Assembly: GCF_914767665.1 (NCBI RefSeq)
Contig: NC_059502.1
Coordinates: 12,400,001 to 12,464,000, forward strand
Source: Harmonia axyridis
Taxonomy: Eukaryota > Arthropoda > Insecta > Coleoptera > Coccinellidae
DNA: 64,000 nt
Direction: 5' to 3'
The position numbers and the translations under genes were made by a program. Below are positions 47,194-57,435 of the stretch, one piece after another; the first letter of the stretch is position 1, and each line of letters opens with the position of its first letter. A model generated the notes under the pieces. The model searched no databases. It had not been told where the DNA came from and was given only the letters and a program-made list of their open reading frames with translations.

Positions 47194-47475
47194 GAATGTT
47201 TCCTTTATAGAGGGACTTCTTCTAAAAAATCCTCTCCTCAAGTCTTGTCATACCAACAAACGTTACCCCAAAGAGAAGATTTAATGATCATAGTGCAGAG
47301 GTTTCTTTGAAATGATTTTTGGAAATAACATTCTTGGGTGGAATATTTCCTTCATAGAGGGGCTTCTTCTAAAAAATCCTCTGCTCAACTCATGTCATAC
47401 CAACATACGTTACCTCGAAGAGAAGATTTAATGATCAAAGTGCAGAGGTTTCTTTGAAATGATTTTTGGAATTAT
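47194..47475 (+). repeat. Tandem duplication, 147-bp period
   Basis: Two head-to-tail units (47194-47340 and 47341-47475) share CTTCTTCTAAAAAATCCTCT, GAAGAGAAGATTTAATGATCA-type text (GAGAAGATTTAATGATCA) and AGTGCAGAGGTTTCTTTG. They differ at roughly one position in twelve. Confidence 0.9.
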
Positions 47476-48925
47476 TATCTTTTCTATGAACCCTCTGAAG
47501 AGAATAAGATATCGCTCAATTTACAATTCTAGGGACTGAAAGCTGAACTTGATGCTTTTTTTTTAATTCCTCTGATTGCGATCAAGCTCTCTCACATATC
47601 TCAAAGTGATTTCTTAAGAAATATCACAATTACTGGTCAACTTCAAACCTCATAGATCTTCACCGAACAACTCTATATAGCCCAAGAGACAACATTGGGT
47701 GGACTTTTTCTTCTATAGACATCAAAGAGTTCCCTTTTTTGAGCGCAGTTTCTTCGAATAGAACATTCTATCATTTCGTCAGAATGAAGAGATGAGGAAA
47801 ACTATTTTGCATTATACCAATACAAAATACTTGTTTCCGTTCGATACAGGATATTGAACAATAAAAAATATTGTTGAAGTTGGAGAGGTGGAAATTCAAA
47901 GAGGGTGGAAGTTGCTCCAGTTCCTGTTCTTTCGAGCATTTCCTCCTGGAACACAAAGACGAATAATGATGTGAAAGGAGAAAAGAAAAGGGCAGTCGAT
48001 ATAAATAACAGGAATTGATTCAGAAGGCCGGAGTAGCATACCCTCCTAGAACATCTCGGCAGAGAATGGAGATAGACATGGATTTTTATTCCTTTCCGTC
48101 TTTTTATCGCCGGTGATACGGAAATCCAGAAAATACGGTATCCACACCGTTGAATTTTATTGTATTTCAAAAAATACACAACGGAGACTGGGATTCCATT
48201 AATTGAATGACGCGGACTGCATTTCGGATGTCTGAAAAACGTCGAAATCAAATTTCTTATCGTTGCTCGGTTGTAATTGAATTTGTGAATTAGCCTCCTT
48301 GCACCGGGAAACGACAAAAGCATTCCATTCTATTATACTTGTCCTCTTGAGGAAAAATACGATTCTACGACTAGGGAGCTGAAAAAGTTCGTTTTTTTAC
48401 ACTGTTTGTCACGGATATTTATCAGTTTTTTTTCAACAGCACCATATTCTGCTTTCATCCATATTCCTGTAAGTTCATTTTTGTTCGAAGTATATAATTG
48501 TTTATCTCTACACTGAAAGAAGTGTTTATTTGATATTATCGAAAATGCATTATAGTTAATAAATCATTTATTGGATATATGGACAAACAAATATTAGTTT
48601 CATGGAAATAAATAATTTCTTTGAAATCCCACCAATAATCATCATTTATCATTACACTTCATTTATTACGCATAACTTATATTGATGATGCTGAAGAAAT
48701 ATCCATTAAAAGGAAATAAATATAGTTGAGGTTAATATATCATAGAGTAATAATTAATAAACCTTATTTATATATGATATGTATCCATGATGAATTAAAA
48801 TAATATTTCAATTCAGTAATGGTTAACGTATTTCTCAGATAATTATTGTGGTTGTTTCTATTATCCGATTGTTAGGGTCTGAGAAGAACCGTTTGCCAAC
48901 CTAGGTAATTTTTTAGAGTTCATAT
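47476..48925. other. Intronic DNA, no gene seen
   Basis: The 173-codon minus frame at 47802-48323 is the longest frame here, but it has no recognisable domain, lacks good splice context, and is rich in Phe/Leu/Ser. I do not call it a gene. Confidence 0.35.
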
Positions 48926-48998
48926 TGCGGGTATCCGGATTTGAACCCTTGTCATCTTGATTGCATCTGTTCACTCTAACTACTGTTCTGCCAACATC
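48926..48998 (-). repeat. tRNA-like relic, about 73 bp
   Basis: On the minus strand TGTTGGCAGAACAGTAGTTA resembles a tRNA start plus A box. 31 bases later GGGTTCAAATCCGG is a clean B box. Stem pairing at the acceptor end is poor. Probably a tRNA-derived SINE head or a tRNA pseudogene. Confidence 0.5.
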
Positions 48999-50404
48999 AC
49001 TGATAACTAAGCAGGTACGAACGATCTAAACCCAAAATTCAGTACAGATGTGCTAAGCGGCGTTCAATAAGCCCGTAGTAACACAGATTTTATGATTATA
49101 AAGGAAATTCAAAGCGAAGGAAAAGGTCAAGGGCATATCCTTCAAGGAGATGCGCTTCTCTTGAGGGATGTGTCATTAAACTTTTCTACAAATTGGATCA
49201 CTAGAATTATGTTAGTTTGTTAATTATTAATAAATCCTATATTCTTAGTGAATAAATTATTGAATTCTTGTAAGAGTTTATTCATAAATAGCAAATATTG
49301 AAACTACCAGTTGAAAATTTGTTGACACTGAATTTATGTTATTTGTGGAGATAACGTAAGTTCATATAAATTATTCATCACCGAAACATATTAAATATTA
49401 TCAAATACCTTGTAAACAAATATTTTATTCTTTATTAATAAACTTATTCGAATGCATAATTAAACTATTAATGAATATATCAATATAAATCCTCCTATAA
49501 ATAACCTCCAAATAAGTGCTTTATTAATAAAAAAATATGGATATCTCTCAGTGTAATGAGAAATAGTTTTGAATAGGTCATGGAGAAACGTTGAAGAATA
49601 TCGACTTTCTGGGGTACAAGACCTGTTTTCATTATTTTGGAAAATCCAAAAAGGCATACTTCTGAATAAACTCACCAGAGGTGAATTGGATAAAACTGGC
49701 TGGTCATTGTTAGCGCATTCGCCATTTTGTCGCGCTTAGCTTGTACTGATTTAAGTCACATTGGAATGTTTTCCATATAAAAAGTTTCAATTAAAACTGA
49801 TCAAATGTAAAATGAATGTTACTTCAATAACTCAACTTCTATTCCTATCCGTTTCAGGTAGCATAGATTATGAGTGTATTTCGTAATATTTCCGTTTTTT
49901 TTAAATATCATTCGGAACATATCCAAAATAGCATTTGTAAAAAGAAGACTGTCATTGCTCTCGAATCAAATTCTGTGAAATAAATTGGGATGTCATTTGC
50001 AATTCCGGCTAATAAGTCCGTTAACATTGTTCAGAAAAATTGAAGTCATGTGGCAGCTTGAAGAAATTGAGTTAGTCTTTTGCAAGTGCTGAAAGGCTGT
50101 CTTCTCATCGGAAGAGTTACAAAACGGACTTCTATTGGCTTGGTAGCACTTGATTCACTAGTGTACAGTTCATTTCATTGTCAGATGTTGAAATCGCGAG
50201 AATTATCACATATGAACAGCTGTTTTGGTGTCGAGGTTGTTTGAGCTGATTCTATATCAATTTGATGTCCTGAATTCAAATAACGCATTCATTTCTACCT
50301 AGGAGCTCGAAAGCATATACGACATTTTTATCTAGTAGTAGTAGTTATTTACCAAATACAATATTATGTCGTACTTACAAAAAAAAAATCATTGAAGAAA
50401 TAAA
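48999..50404. other. AT-rich intronic DNA, no gene seen
   Basis: Contains a good 3' splice-like sequence (CCTATCCGTTTCAG) at 49857 followed by GTAGCA, a poor donor. No gene recognised; the 71-codon minus frame at 49460-49675 is AT-driven. Confidence 0.35.
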
Positions 50405-51060
50405 ATAGTCACTCAACATTTAGAAAGCTTCTTTTCCGCGATCTTCTTGAATGTTTTTTTTAACAGTCCTTTCTGGAACTCCAGCAGTAATCTGCCATCA
50501 GTAGCATGTACCATCTTCCTTGGAAGCGGTCCTCCATAACTTTCATATCTTGGTGAAAACTTCTTCCTTGTTCCACACTTATGTCTCCTAAATTTTCTGG
50601 AAAACGGTCTGTGAAAATTGTGTATTTCAATACTCATATTGCACCTTAAGGATCTGAAACTATCAAGCATTTTGTTAACCATTTCAACGTAGTTTTGTTT
50701 GCCTAGAAAATTTTCTACAACTGCAACAAATGATGTCCAAGCTTCTCATTCAACTTGTTTCATTGAATCTATGAAGGCAGATCCTTAATTAATTGTCTTA
50801 TTTGCAGTCCATCAAATATCCTTGCTTTGTGTTTTTTTCTGTGCTCAACTGATGCATTTTTACCCCTAAACATGACCCTTTCTTACCAAGAGTCTTCACA
50901 AATTGTTTCATTAAGCCCAACTTCATATGTAAGGGAGTAAGTTTGATTTTTTCGCTTAATTTCCCGAGTTAGGGGATTAAAAAAATCAATTCAGGTACCT
51001 GATAAGCAATGGTTCCACTAATTATAGATTCACCTGGAATTTACTCAATTACAGACTGAC
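50405..51060 (-). pseudogene. Decayed copy of a widespread uncharacterised multicopy protein family
   Basis: In shifted minus frames from about 50960 the reading gives KLTPLHMKLGLMKQFVKTLG, then AWTSFVAVVENFLGKQN-like text, then VNKMLDSFRSLRCNMSIEIH, then a +1 shift to FTDRFPENLGDISVEQGRSF, then HQDMKVMEDRFQGRWYMLLM, then ADYCWSSRKDC ending near 50470. The L(P/T)PLH(I/M)KLGLMKQFVK and EQGxxFHQDxxxME motifs are characteristic of an ORF family that I recall as multiplied in arthropod and cnidarian genomes and of unknown function. Two or more frameshifts and stops are present. It could be cargo of a mobile element. Confidence 0.7.
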
Positions 51061-52756
51061 AATAAGATCATTGTTTCTACATTAATGAATATATAAGAAT
51101 TTTAGAACTCTCATGAATGAATATAATTAAAGAAACCCAATTTGGCAGATAACTTGATGTATCTAAAAAAGTAGAGCTGAAAAAGAAAAACGGATTGCAT
51201 GTAAAGATTAAGCGTTCTAAATATAGTTAAAGATCAGCTCTAAAATCCAAGGCACAAAAAAAAATTTTCTCGGGCAAATGGGCAAGTCCTGGCCTGCCTC
51301 CCCATCGAACTCCTGTTTCCGCCGCATTCATAAGAAGGTCGACGGACTGGATCTTCCGGCCTCTGGCACGGCCCTTTTTCATATCTGCTAGCTACATCTG
51401 ACACCAGCGCCGTGTGGTTCATTTCAAAATACCATATCTCATCCTATTTTTTCGTCATTTACATTTCGGCAGGTCCTTTTTTTCGATCGTTCACAATGGC
51501 GGCCGCCTGTGCCCGATAAGAGGGCGAGAGTGAGCGCCGAAAACTGAGCAGAATTCCGACGTATTTGAAGTTTTCCCAGATATACTTATGACAACTCGTC
51601 CGAGTTAACGTTTCGGGAGAAAACTTCCAGTTCGTGATAAGCGAATATTTGCTTCTCCTCGACTCCGATTCCGATAAAATGGCGGAAATTTTCCGGAAAC
51701 ACGGGTACTTGCAGTAAGTTCGAGTAAGGAAAGCGATGGAATCGTAGACCTCCGGTAAGTGCGGAAATAAACAGGGAATTTTTTTTTATTCCCGGGCTTC
51801 ATGTCGTAAAACTTGGTTCGGAGAGATCGATGTTGCATATTTGTCATAACGAAGGCAAAGCTTTGCCGTTCATGACGAATTAGAAGATTGGGTTCGTTCC
51901 AGAATATTATGGAAATATAGTTAGAGATATAGAAAGAAATATAACCAGTTATTATCAGTTTGTCCAATAAGAATTAATTAGCACGATTGGTAGAGTGAGA
52001 TATGGTGGTGATTTACAAGAAAAGGGCATTTTCCAATATGTTGCTCAGGAAAAATGTACTCTACTATACTAGAAGAACGAGCTTTATATTCGAGGCTAAA
52101 AACAATAATAACAACTAACCATTACGTATCAAATAATTTGATCTCACCTTTTAATGCCCCTTACTCATAACTTCTAACGAGTTTTTTACATCGGAACGAA
52201 CGCTAAACAAGAATTTTTTAACATATGCATGTATAGAATTGCAAAACCAACAAAATGAGAGTCACTACCACTATTGACATTCAAAATTCTTGATAGGGAT
52301 CCATCCAAGATATTCAATTCCAAGATTCCATTAAATGAAAATGGGGAAAGCACAAAAGCTTTCGAGCGCTCATCATAGGTACATTTATCCAGTTTTATGG
52401 TCTCCAAGGGCACAATTAGCGCTTGGCGCTCAAAAGCTCCTGATTTCGTGTTTATAATTTTTCTTCAACATTCTTCAATTTTGTATTATTCTGATTTTTG
52501 TAATATGCTTGAAATTTTTTAATCACGCAAAATTGCTACTCGGACGTGTTTGTTACCACTGAAGTATTTTTTTTTTCGATATTTCGCTTGAATTCGCTAT
52601 GGTTGTGATGACACTATCATCACGAAATTCTTCAAGAAGCTTGACATGGTTATTCTATATACAATGTGTTAGAAAGAAGTATATAAAAAAATCAGACTGG
52701 AGAGCAACAATGTTTTCCCCTCTTCGACAAACAGTCAATTTTAGATGAGAGGAGAG
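51061..52756. other. Intronic DNA with GC-richer unique stretch
   Basis: 51240-51780 is GC-richer and shows no repeat features. The minus frames there (51240-51422, 51605-51967) have no recognised domain. A candidate conserved non-coding segment. Confidence 0.3.
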
Positions 52757-53131
52757 CGCAGGGTGTCCCAAATTCGATGCTCACTGAGAGCATCTCGGGA
52801 ACTGAAATACTTAGAACCAATTTCTGTTTTCGAAATAATGAGATATCAGAAACCAGCTCGTGAATATTTTGTTTCGTTCTGGAGTTACAGGGTGTTTCTG
52901 AGAAATGAAAAATTGTTTATATGATACTCGTCAATGATCATAGAAATTATTTAACGTTTTAAAAAAAAACGGTTTATATGACATTTTTCGAATATTTTGA
53001 ACAGAACCAAGATACAGCAAAATATTCGAAACTGTTAGTAAACAATCCAGATATCTATGATCTGCTTTCTGATATTTTTTTATTTCGGAACAAGAAATCG
53101 GGGGTCTTAAATATTTTTTCTTCAAGTCTAC
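52757..53131 (+). repeat. Miniature element with GATGCTCACTGA ends, copy 1
   Basis: The left end reads CAGGGTGTCCCAAATTCGAT, then GCTCACTGAGAGCATC. The inner part (ATCTATGATCTGCTTTCTGA at about 53052) is shared with 56375-56582, where the complementary right end TCAGTGAGCATCGAATTC is preserved. Together the two loci outline an inverted-repeat element. The right end here is replaced by LINE sequence. Confidence 0.65.
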
Positions 53132-53760
53132 CTATGGCAAAGTTAGAGCTATTGAGTTCTTACAAACAGCGTCGACATGAATACTCCAAATCAAGTGGGA
53201 ATCGATGTGGATGTCAAGGAACTTGGTATGCTCTGCAGATAGAACAACTTCATTGAAATAGCGTACAACCAATCTGTGTTCATTGCTTCTTAGTGCGAAA
53301 TGAACGTATTCAGTTGTAGCGATATTGATCATGGTTGAATTAGAACGACACCAATCAACAAACCACTGGACTTAATAGATTACACAATATCTGCAAGTCG
53401 TCAAAGTTCTGCGCAGTAACTATTGCTGAGGTGCCATCGGCACTTTGATCAAAAGAAGTAGATCCTGGCAATTTGTTGCATGATTCATCGTCTTCCTCAG
53501 ATTGAGGGGCAGATCATTTATGAAAATTAAGAATAGAAGCGGTCCCAGGACTGAACCCTGAGGGACACCCAAATTCACTTCACGTTAATCTGAAAATGAC
53601 AATTCTCTCGAAAACCTTGGCAAAGACACTGAGGATGGAAATGAGCCTGTAGTTAGTGATATCATTCAAGTTATTTTTCTTGAATATGGGAATGACAATA
53701 GCTCTCTTGAGCTATAAGATATCTCTACTGAGAAGTACCTTTGCCAATACTGTATACATA
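53132..53760 (-). mobile_element. LINE reverse-transcriptase fragment (antisense to Lar)
   Basis: On the minus strand: NDITNYRLISILSVFAKVFE (RT block 1-2) near 53680-53620. A deletion is followed by NLGVPQGSVLGPLLF-type text (a frameshifted WVSLRVQSWDRF in frame, about 53575-53530). Then a clean frame 53332-53132 reads NEHRLVVRYFNEVVLSAEHT, then KFLDIHIDSHLIWSIHVDAV. These are the palm and thumb regions of a jockey/I-type RT. The catalytic YADD box is lost in the deleted part. Inactive. Confidence 0.82.
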
Positions 53761-54794
53761 TATTTTTAAACACGGAAATATCAATATTTCGAAGATTGTG
53801 ACGAAATTATAGAACAATTTCTTCGGTGAAAGAACACCCAAAATCCAAAAACTAGCATCCTACCGGCCAACACCCGGCACTGACATAAGTTCCCCGACGA
53901 AATCCCAGCAGGCCATGGATTATTCAAGATCCCAGGTGTGCGGATTTCGCAGAGACGGAACGCTACGCGGACCGACCGCCTCGCCTGACCGGCTCTGATC
54001 CGTGGAAATCCACTAATTGACCTCGAACCGCAGCTGCCCAAACCGCAGTTTCAACGGCGACCTGTAGTTTGCGCTCATGCCAGTCGGACTGTCGGCCGCA
54101 AGTCCGTCAGACGGCTCCGTTGTCATACGGTGACAGCGGGGCCTTCGACGGCGTTAGCCGCACATCCATAGCTGCCTAATAATTGATTCCATTGTATCGC
54201 TGTGGCATCGTGAGGGAGTGGGTTGTATTGAGGTTCCGGCAGATGCACTTTCGGGGAGTGGGGAGAGGGAATGCTGCAGGTTTTGGGTTAATAACTGATC
54301 ACTTGATTCATATTCATGAAACTGAAGGATATCATTGTGAGATAGAAGTTTTTGAATTGAAGAAAGAGGTATAGTATATCCAAAGTCACTTAGAGGAAGT
54401 CAGAATATTTCGATTGTACTAGGGTTGTCCAAGTTTCCAGAAATTCCTTTGGGAACAGTCAATTTATTGCCTAACAAAATAAAATACAAAACAAAACCCG
54501 GTATATACCGCTAAATAGCGTATGGCGGTATCCACTTCAAAGAGACATCTGTTTTTATGGGATAGTTCAAGTGACTTTGGATATACTATATCAGTATCAG
54601 CAGTTCCTTTTTTCGTATTCGTTATAATTACCTTATACTTGCAAGAATATCCTCCAAGAGTTAATGAAGAGATGTTGACCTCTATGTGCCGCGGCAAGTT
54701 CCAACATGTTTACGATGATTTGTTCATTTACGGTGTTATTTGAGTATTCTACTTCGATCAGAGAAGATGTATCTGTCAAGCAGCGATTAAGATT
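53761..54794. other. Intronic DNA with a GC-rich unique stretch
   Basis: 53830-54190 is one of the most GC-rich stretches of the window and has no recognised repeat. The frames at 53781-54041 and 54183-54374 have no domain. An inverted pair of short sequences (CAAGTGACTTTGGATATACT and its complement) lies at 54376 and 54567. Confidence 0.3.
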
Positions 54795-55385
54795 AAGGTT
54801 TAATTAAGAGAGTTCCATTGCATTGCTACCTAATGGTCTATTGTGTTGTGCCCTCCATCAGAGCTTTTCTCGTCATTACTTGATTTACAGCTTGTCAGAA
54901 ATTCCTCATTTCTTCAAATTTTTTTTCAAAGCAGATTTTACGTTGGCTAGTGATGGCGAGGCATTCCGTCGACAGGTGATCCGGAGTTTTTTTCTCCTCC
55001 CCACACAATCTGCACTCATCATTTTCTGCTTGACCCGTTCTCATGAAGTGTTTCCTGAGGCTACATGTCCTGTGAGGAATCCAGTAAGGAATCCAGTGAG
55101 GAGGTGTAGTATAGTCTTGCTAAGATCCAGATACTTTTTGGATCTCACAGTGATTCAACTCAGGAAGATTCCGCCAGAATGTTTTTCTTTCGGTTTTTTC
55201 CTTCTCCTCTGTCTTGTAGGTATATTCGCCTATACCACAGAAAGGTTCCGGGCCAGTGAAAGGTGTTTGTGCTCCCTTCCTGGCAAATGTGTCGACCTCT
55301 TCATTCCCTTCAATTCCCGAGTGGCCGGAAAGCCAGAAAAAGAAGACCTTGTTATTCTTGCCTATTTCATTGAGATAAAGATAAG
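54795..55385 (-). mobile_element. LINE RNase H fragment, second copy of the 41830 family
   Basis: Minus-strand reading from 55380: LNEIGKNNKVFFFWLSGHSG, then IEGNEEVDTFARKGAQTPF, then GPEPFCGIGEYTYK, WRNLPEL and ENDECRLCGEEK. It ends with the same 3' region GGCACAA..ATAGACCATTAG. The WVPGH motif has become WLSGH. A long plus-strand frame (54823-55560) is mostly the antisense shadow of this fragment. Confidence 0.88.
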
Positions 55386-55740
55386 GCTATTAGAAAATAA
55401 TGTTACCAAGTACGAGGTGTTATTTCGTAAAGCATTGGATGCGAAAGGCTTTTCAAAGAAAATGAAAAATATGAAAGGAAGGTTGAAGAAACAAAATGAC
55501 TTGAAAAAAATTGCAAATAAAACAATCATTCTGTTGGAATGGCAAAAAAGTTATTGCTGACTTTGGAAGGCACATAATCTTACAATTGGAAGAATCGGAG
55601 GCGAAATTCACATAGATATTAATAATGAATTCACTCAGCTGTGGAAAAGAGAAGCTTCTACTACACAAGAAGATACTGAATTAGCCATCAAACCTCAATC
55701 TAGTAGTGTCAAGACTGTCGAATTTCTTCTTCCAACAAGA
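55386..55740 (+). other. Unrecognised open stretch next to the LINE end
   Basis: About 58 plus-strand codons (RLLENNVTKYEVLFRKALD onward, Lys-rich) run to a stop at 55560. After one stop the same region continues GRIGGEIHIDINNEFTQLWK. The composition is coding-like, possibly coiled coil, but I recognise no family. It could be the tail of another mobile-element gene. Confidence 0.2.
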
Positions 55741-56374
55741 TAAAACACCAATAGAAAAGTACGAAACAAATGAAACAGAAGGACTCACAACCAACAAGCT
55801 TCAATGGATAATTCTTTTAGAGCAATATCAAACAACTAAAGTTCGATGAAGCGGAAAGAAAGCTGTCACTGTACGAGATACTTTGTGTGACTTACACCCA
55901 GTTCTTGAACAAGGCCCTTCTAATACCCAGGGTCATTGAGATAGCGTAGACATATTGTCATTTTGCGGACAAGTGATGAAGCTTCTTGAGTTTCAGCATT
56001 TATTCCCAAAAATCTGTTGGCAAGCCATTGCACATTTTTCTTTTCAAACTGGTATAATTGTAATCACGAACAGGTGTTGGTTAACGCTGCTTGTAGTGTT
56101 TGATCTCCCTCAGTTCTAGAACATCTGTCATCGCTTCAAATGGTCTCTACTCGACTGAGTCTGCTACTTACTGACCACATTCAAAATTATTGAAGGATAT
56201 CCTTTTTATTTTAAGTAAAAGGAAACGTTTATGACTAACAAATACTTTTATGTGAAAAGCATGCGCTTTGAGGTTTTACTCGAATTCGGAATATGATGAA
56301 TGCTAGCTAAAGTTTTCCTTCATTTTCTGCAAGTATAAACATAACCTTTTTTTAAGAATACGGAATAGAATTTT
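55741..56374. other. Intronic DNA, no gene seen
   Basis: No recognised domain or repeat. Confidence 0.35.
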
Positions 56375-56582
56375 TAGAATATGTCGATCAAAATCAAGAA
56401 CGAGAAAAAACGAAATATTCACAGTAACTTTTTAGAAACGTCCTGTAACTCGAAAACTAATTAAGTTATCTATGATCTGCTTTCTGATGGCTTATTATTT
56501 CGAAAATTGCGATCGAGGGTCCTTGAAGATTTTTTCTCTGAATCTTTCAGTTCTCGTGATGCTTTCAGTGAGCATCGAATTC
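56375..56582 (+). repeat. Miniature element with GATGCTCACTGA ends, copy 2 (right part)
   Basis: Shares ATCTATGATCTGCTTTCTGA and TTTCGAAAATTG..GATCGAGGGTC-type text with 53052-53125. It ends TTTCAGTGAGCATCGAATTC, the inverse of the left end at 52757. Left part missing. Confidence 0.65.
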
Positions 56583-56739
56583 AATATTATTTATATTAAC
56601 AATTCCTCGAATATTTCAAAATTTTCTAGAAGGTATACAATCTTTAAAAATGAAATTTCACTGACAAAGTTGAGAGTTTATTTCATTCTGAGTCTCTCGA
56701 CATAAACATCCAAATTGTATACGGTACATAAAAAAAATT

Positions 56740-56812
56740 TTTTTCATATAATTTTTTTTTCTATTTCAGGTAAGTTCCCATTTCCACATCAATCAACTTC
56801 TTCCCGGTAAGT
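56740..56812 (+). promoter_or_regulatory. Lar: Candidate recursive splice site (zero-length exon) in the long Lar intron
   Basis: A T-rich tract from about 56740 leads into TTTCTATTTCAG, with AG at 56768-56769. It is followed without a gap by GTAAGT (56770-56775). An acceptor directly joined to a consensus donor is the signature of a recursive (ratcheting) splice site, known from very long introns of insects and vertebrates. A second consensus donor, GTAAGT at 56807, lies 37 nt downstream and would define an optional recursive exon 56770-56806. Being 37 nt, it would shift the Lar frame, as expected for a segment that is normally removed. The site lies 21.7 kb into the intron that starts at 35037, in a stretch without repeats. 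Function is inferred. Confidence 0.6.
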
Positions 56813-57435
56813 ACCTCTTTCAGCATCCGAAGGGAACATACATCCCCGAAAAACTTCCATATCTCCCCTGGGGGTCCTCCCTGCCACGGCGGGTATTTTA
56901 ATATTCAAAAGGACATTTTGCATAGGAATTTTATAACCGAACTTTCTCACCTCAGAACGGGCGAGAAGGAAATATTAATTTAGTCGGTTCGCAAGTAAAG
57001 ATCCACATTTGCGACGCGGGACTCGGGAACAAAACCGGGTGATTGATTTCCCCAATATTTTCTGTAAACAAGGTTATGAAAACTGGGGGCTACCTGCATA
57101 AAATATTCAGTCACTTGGCGCTATGAGCGCTTCCATATCGGGGAGAGAAGGTCCAGAGACGGATCCAGGACAAGAAACTGAGTTTTTTGCGAACGCTCGC
57201 TCCTCGAACAGCTCCTTTCGTCACAATGTCCGTGATTCTCGAATTTTGAACCTGGAGTTGTCTCAAACGATAAGGTGCGACTCACTAAGAGGGATGTTGC
57301 CTATATTTTTTAATTGCTTTTAATTTGTAGATAAGCCCTATATAAACACGAAAAAAATATTTTCATGGAAAAATGAAGAAAGGACCAATAAAAAATACGT
57401 AAATAAAAAAAGTTGTTCAATTTTGACCTATATAA
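56813..57435. other. GC-richer intronic stretch after the recursive splice candidate
   Basis: No repeat recognised in 56770-57320. The 66-codon plus frame at 57123-57323 has no domain. AT-rich towards the mariner insertion. Confidence 0.35.

Noticed and set aside
47802..48323. 173-codon minus-strand open frame
   Set aside because: No domain, no splice context, and Phe/Leu/Ser-rich composition as expected from AT-rich DNA.
49830..49865. Candidate second recursive splice site (CCTATCCGTTTCAG then GTAGCA)
   Set aside because: The acceptor half is good but the donor half departs from GTAAGT at two key positions, so it is not a convincing zero-length exon.
54823..55560. The longest plus-strand open frame on that strand (245 codons)
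   Set aside because: About three quarters of it is the exact antisense of a LINE RNase H fragment. Only the last 58 codons are unexplained and they match no family.
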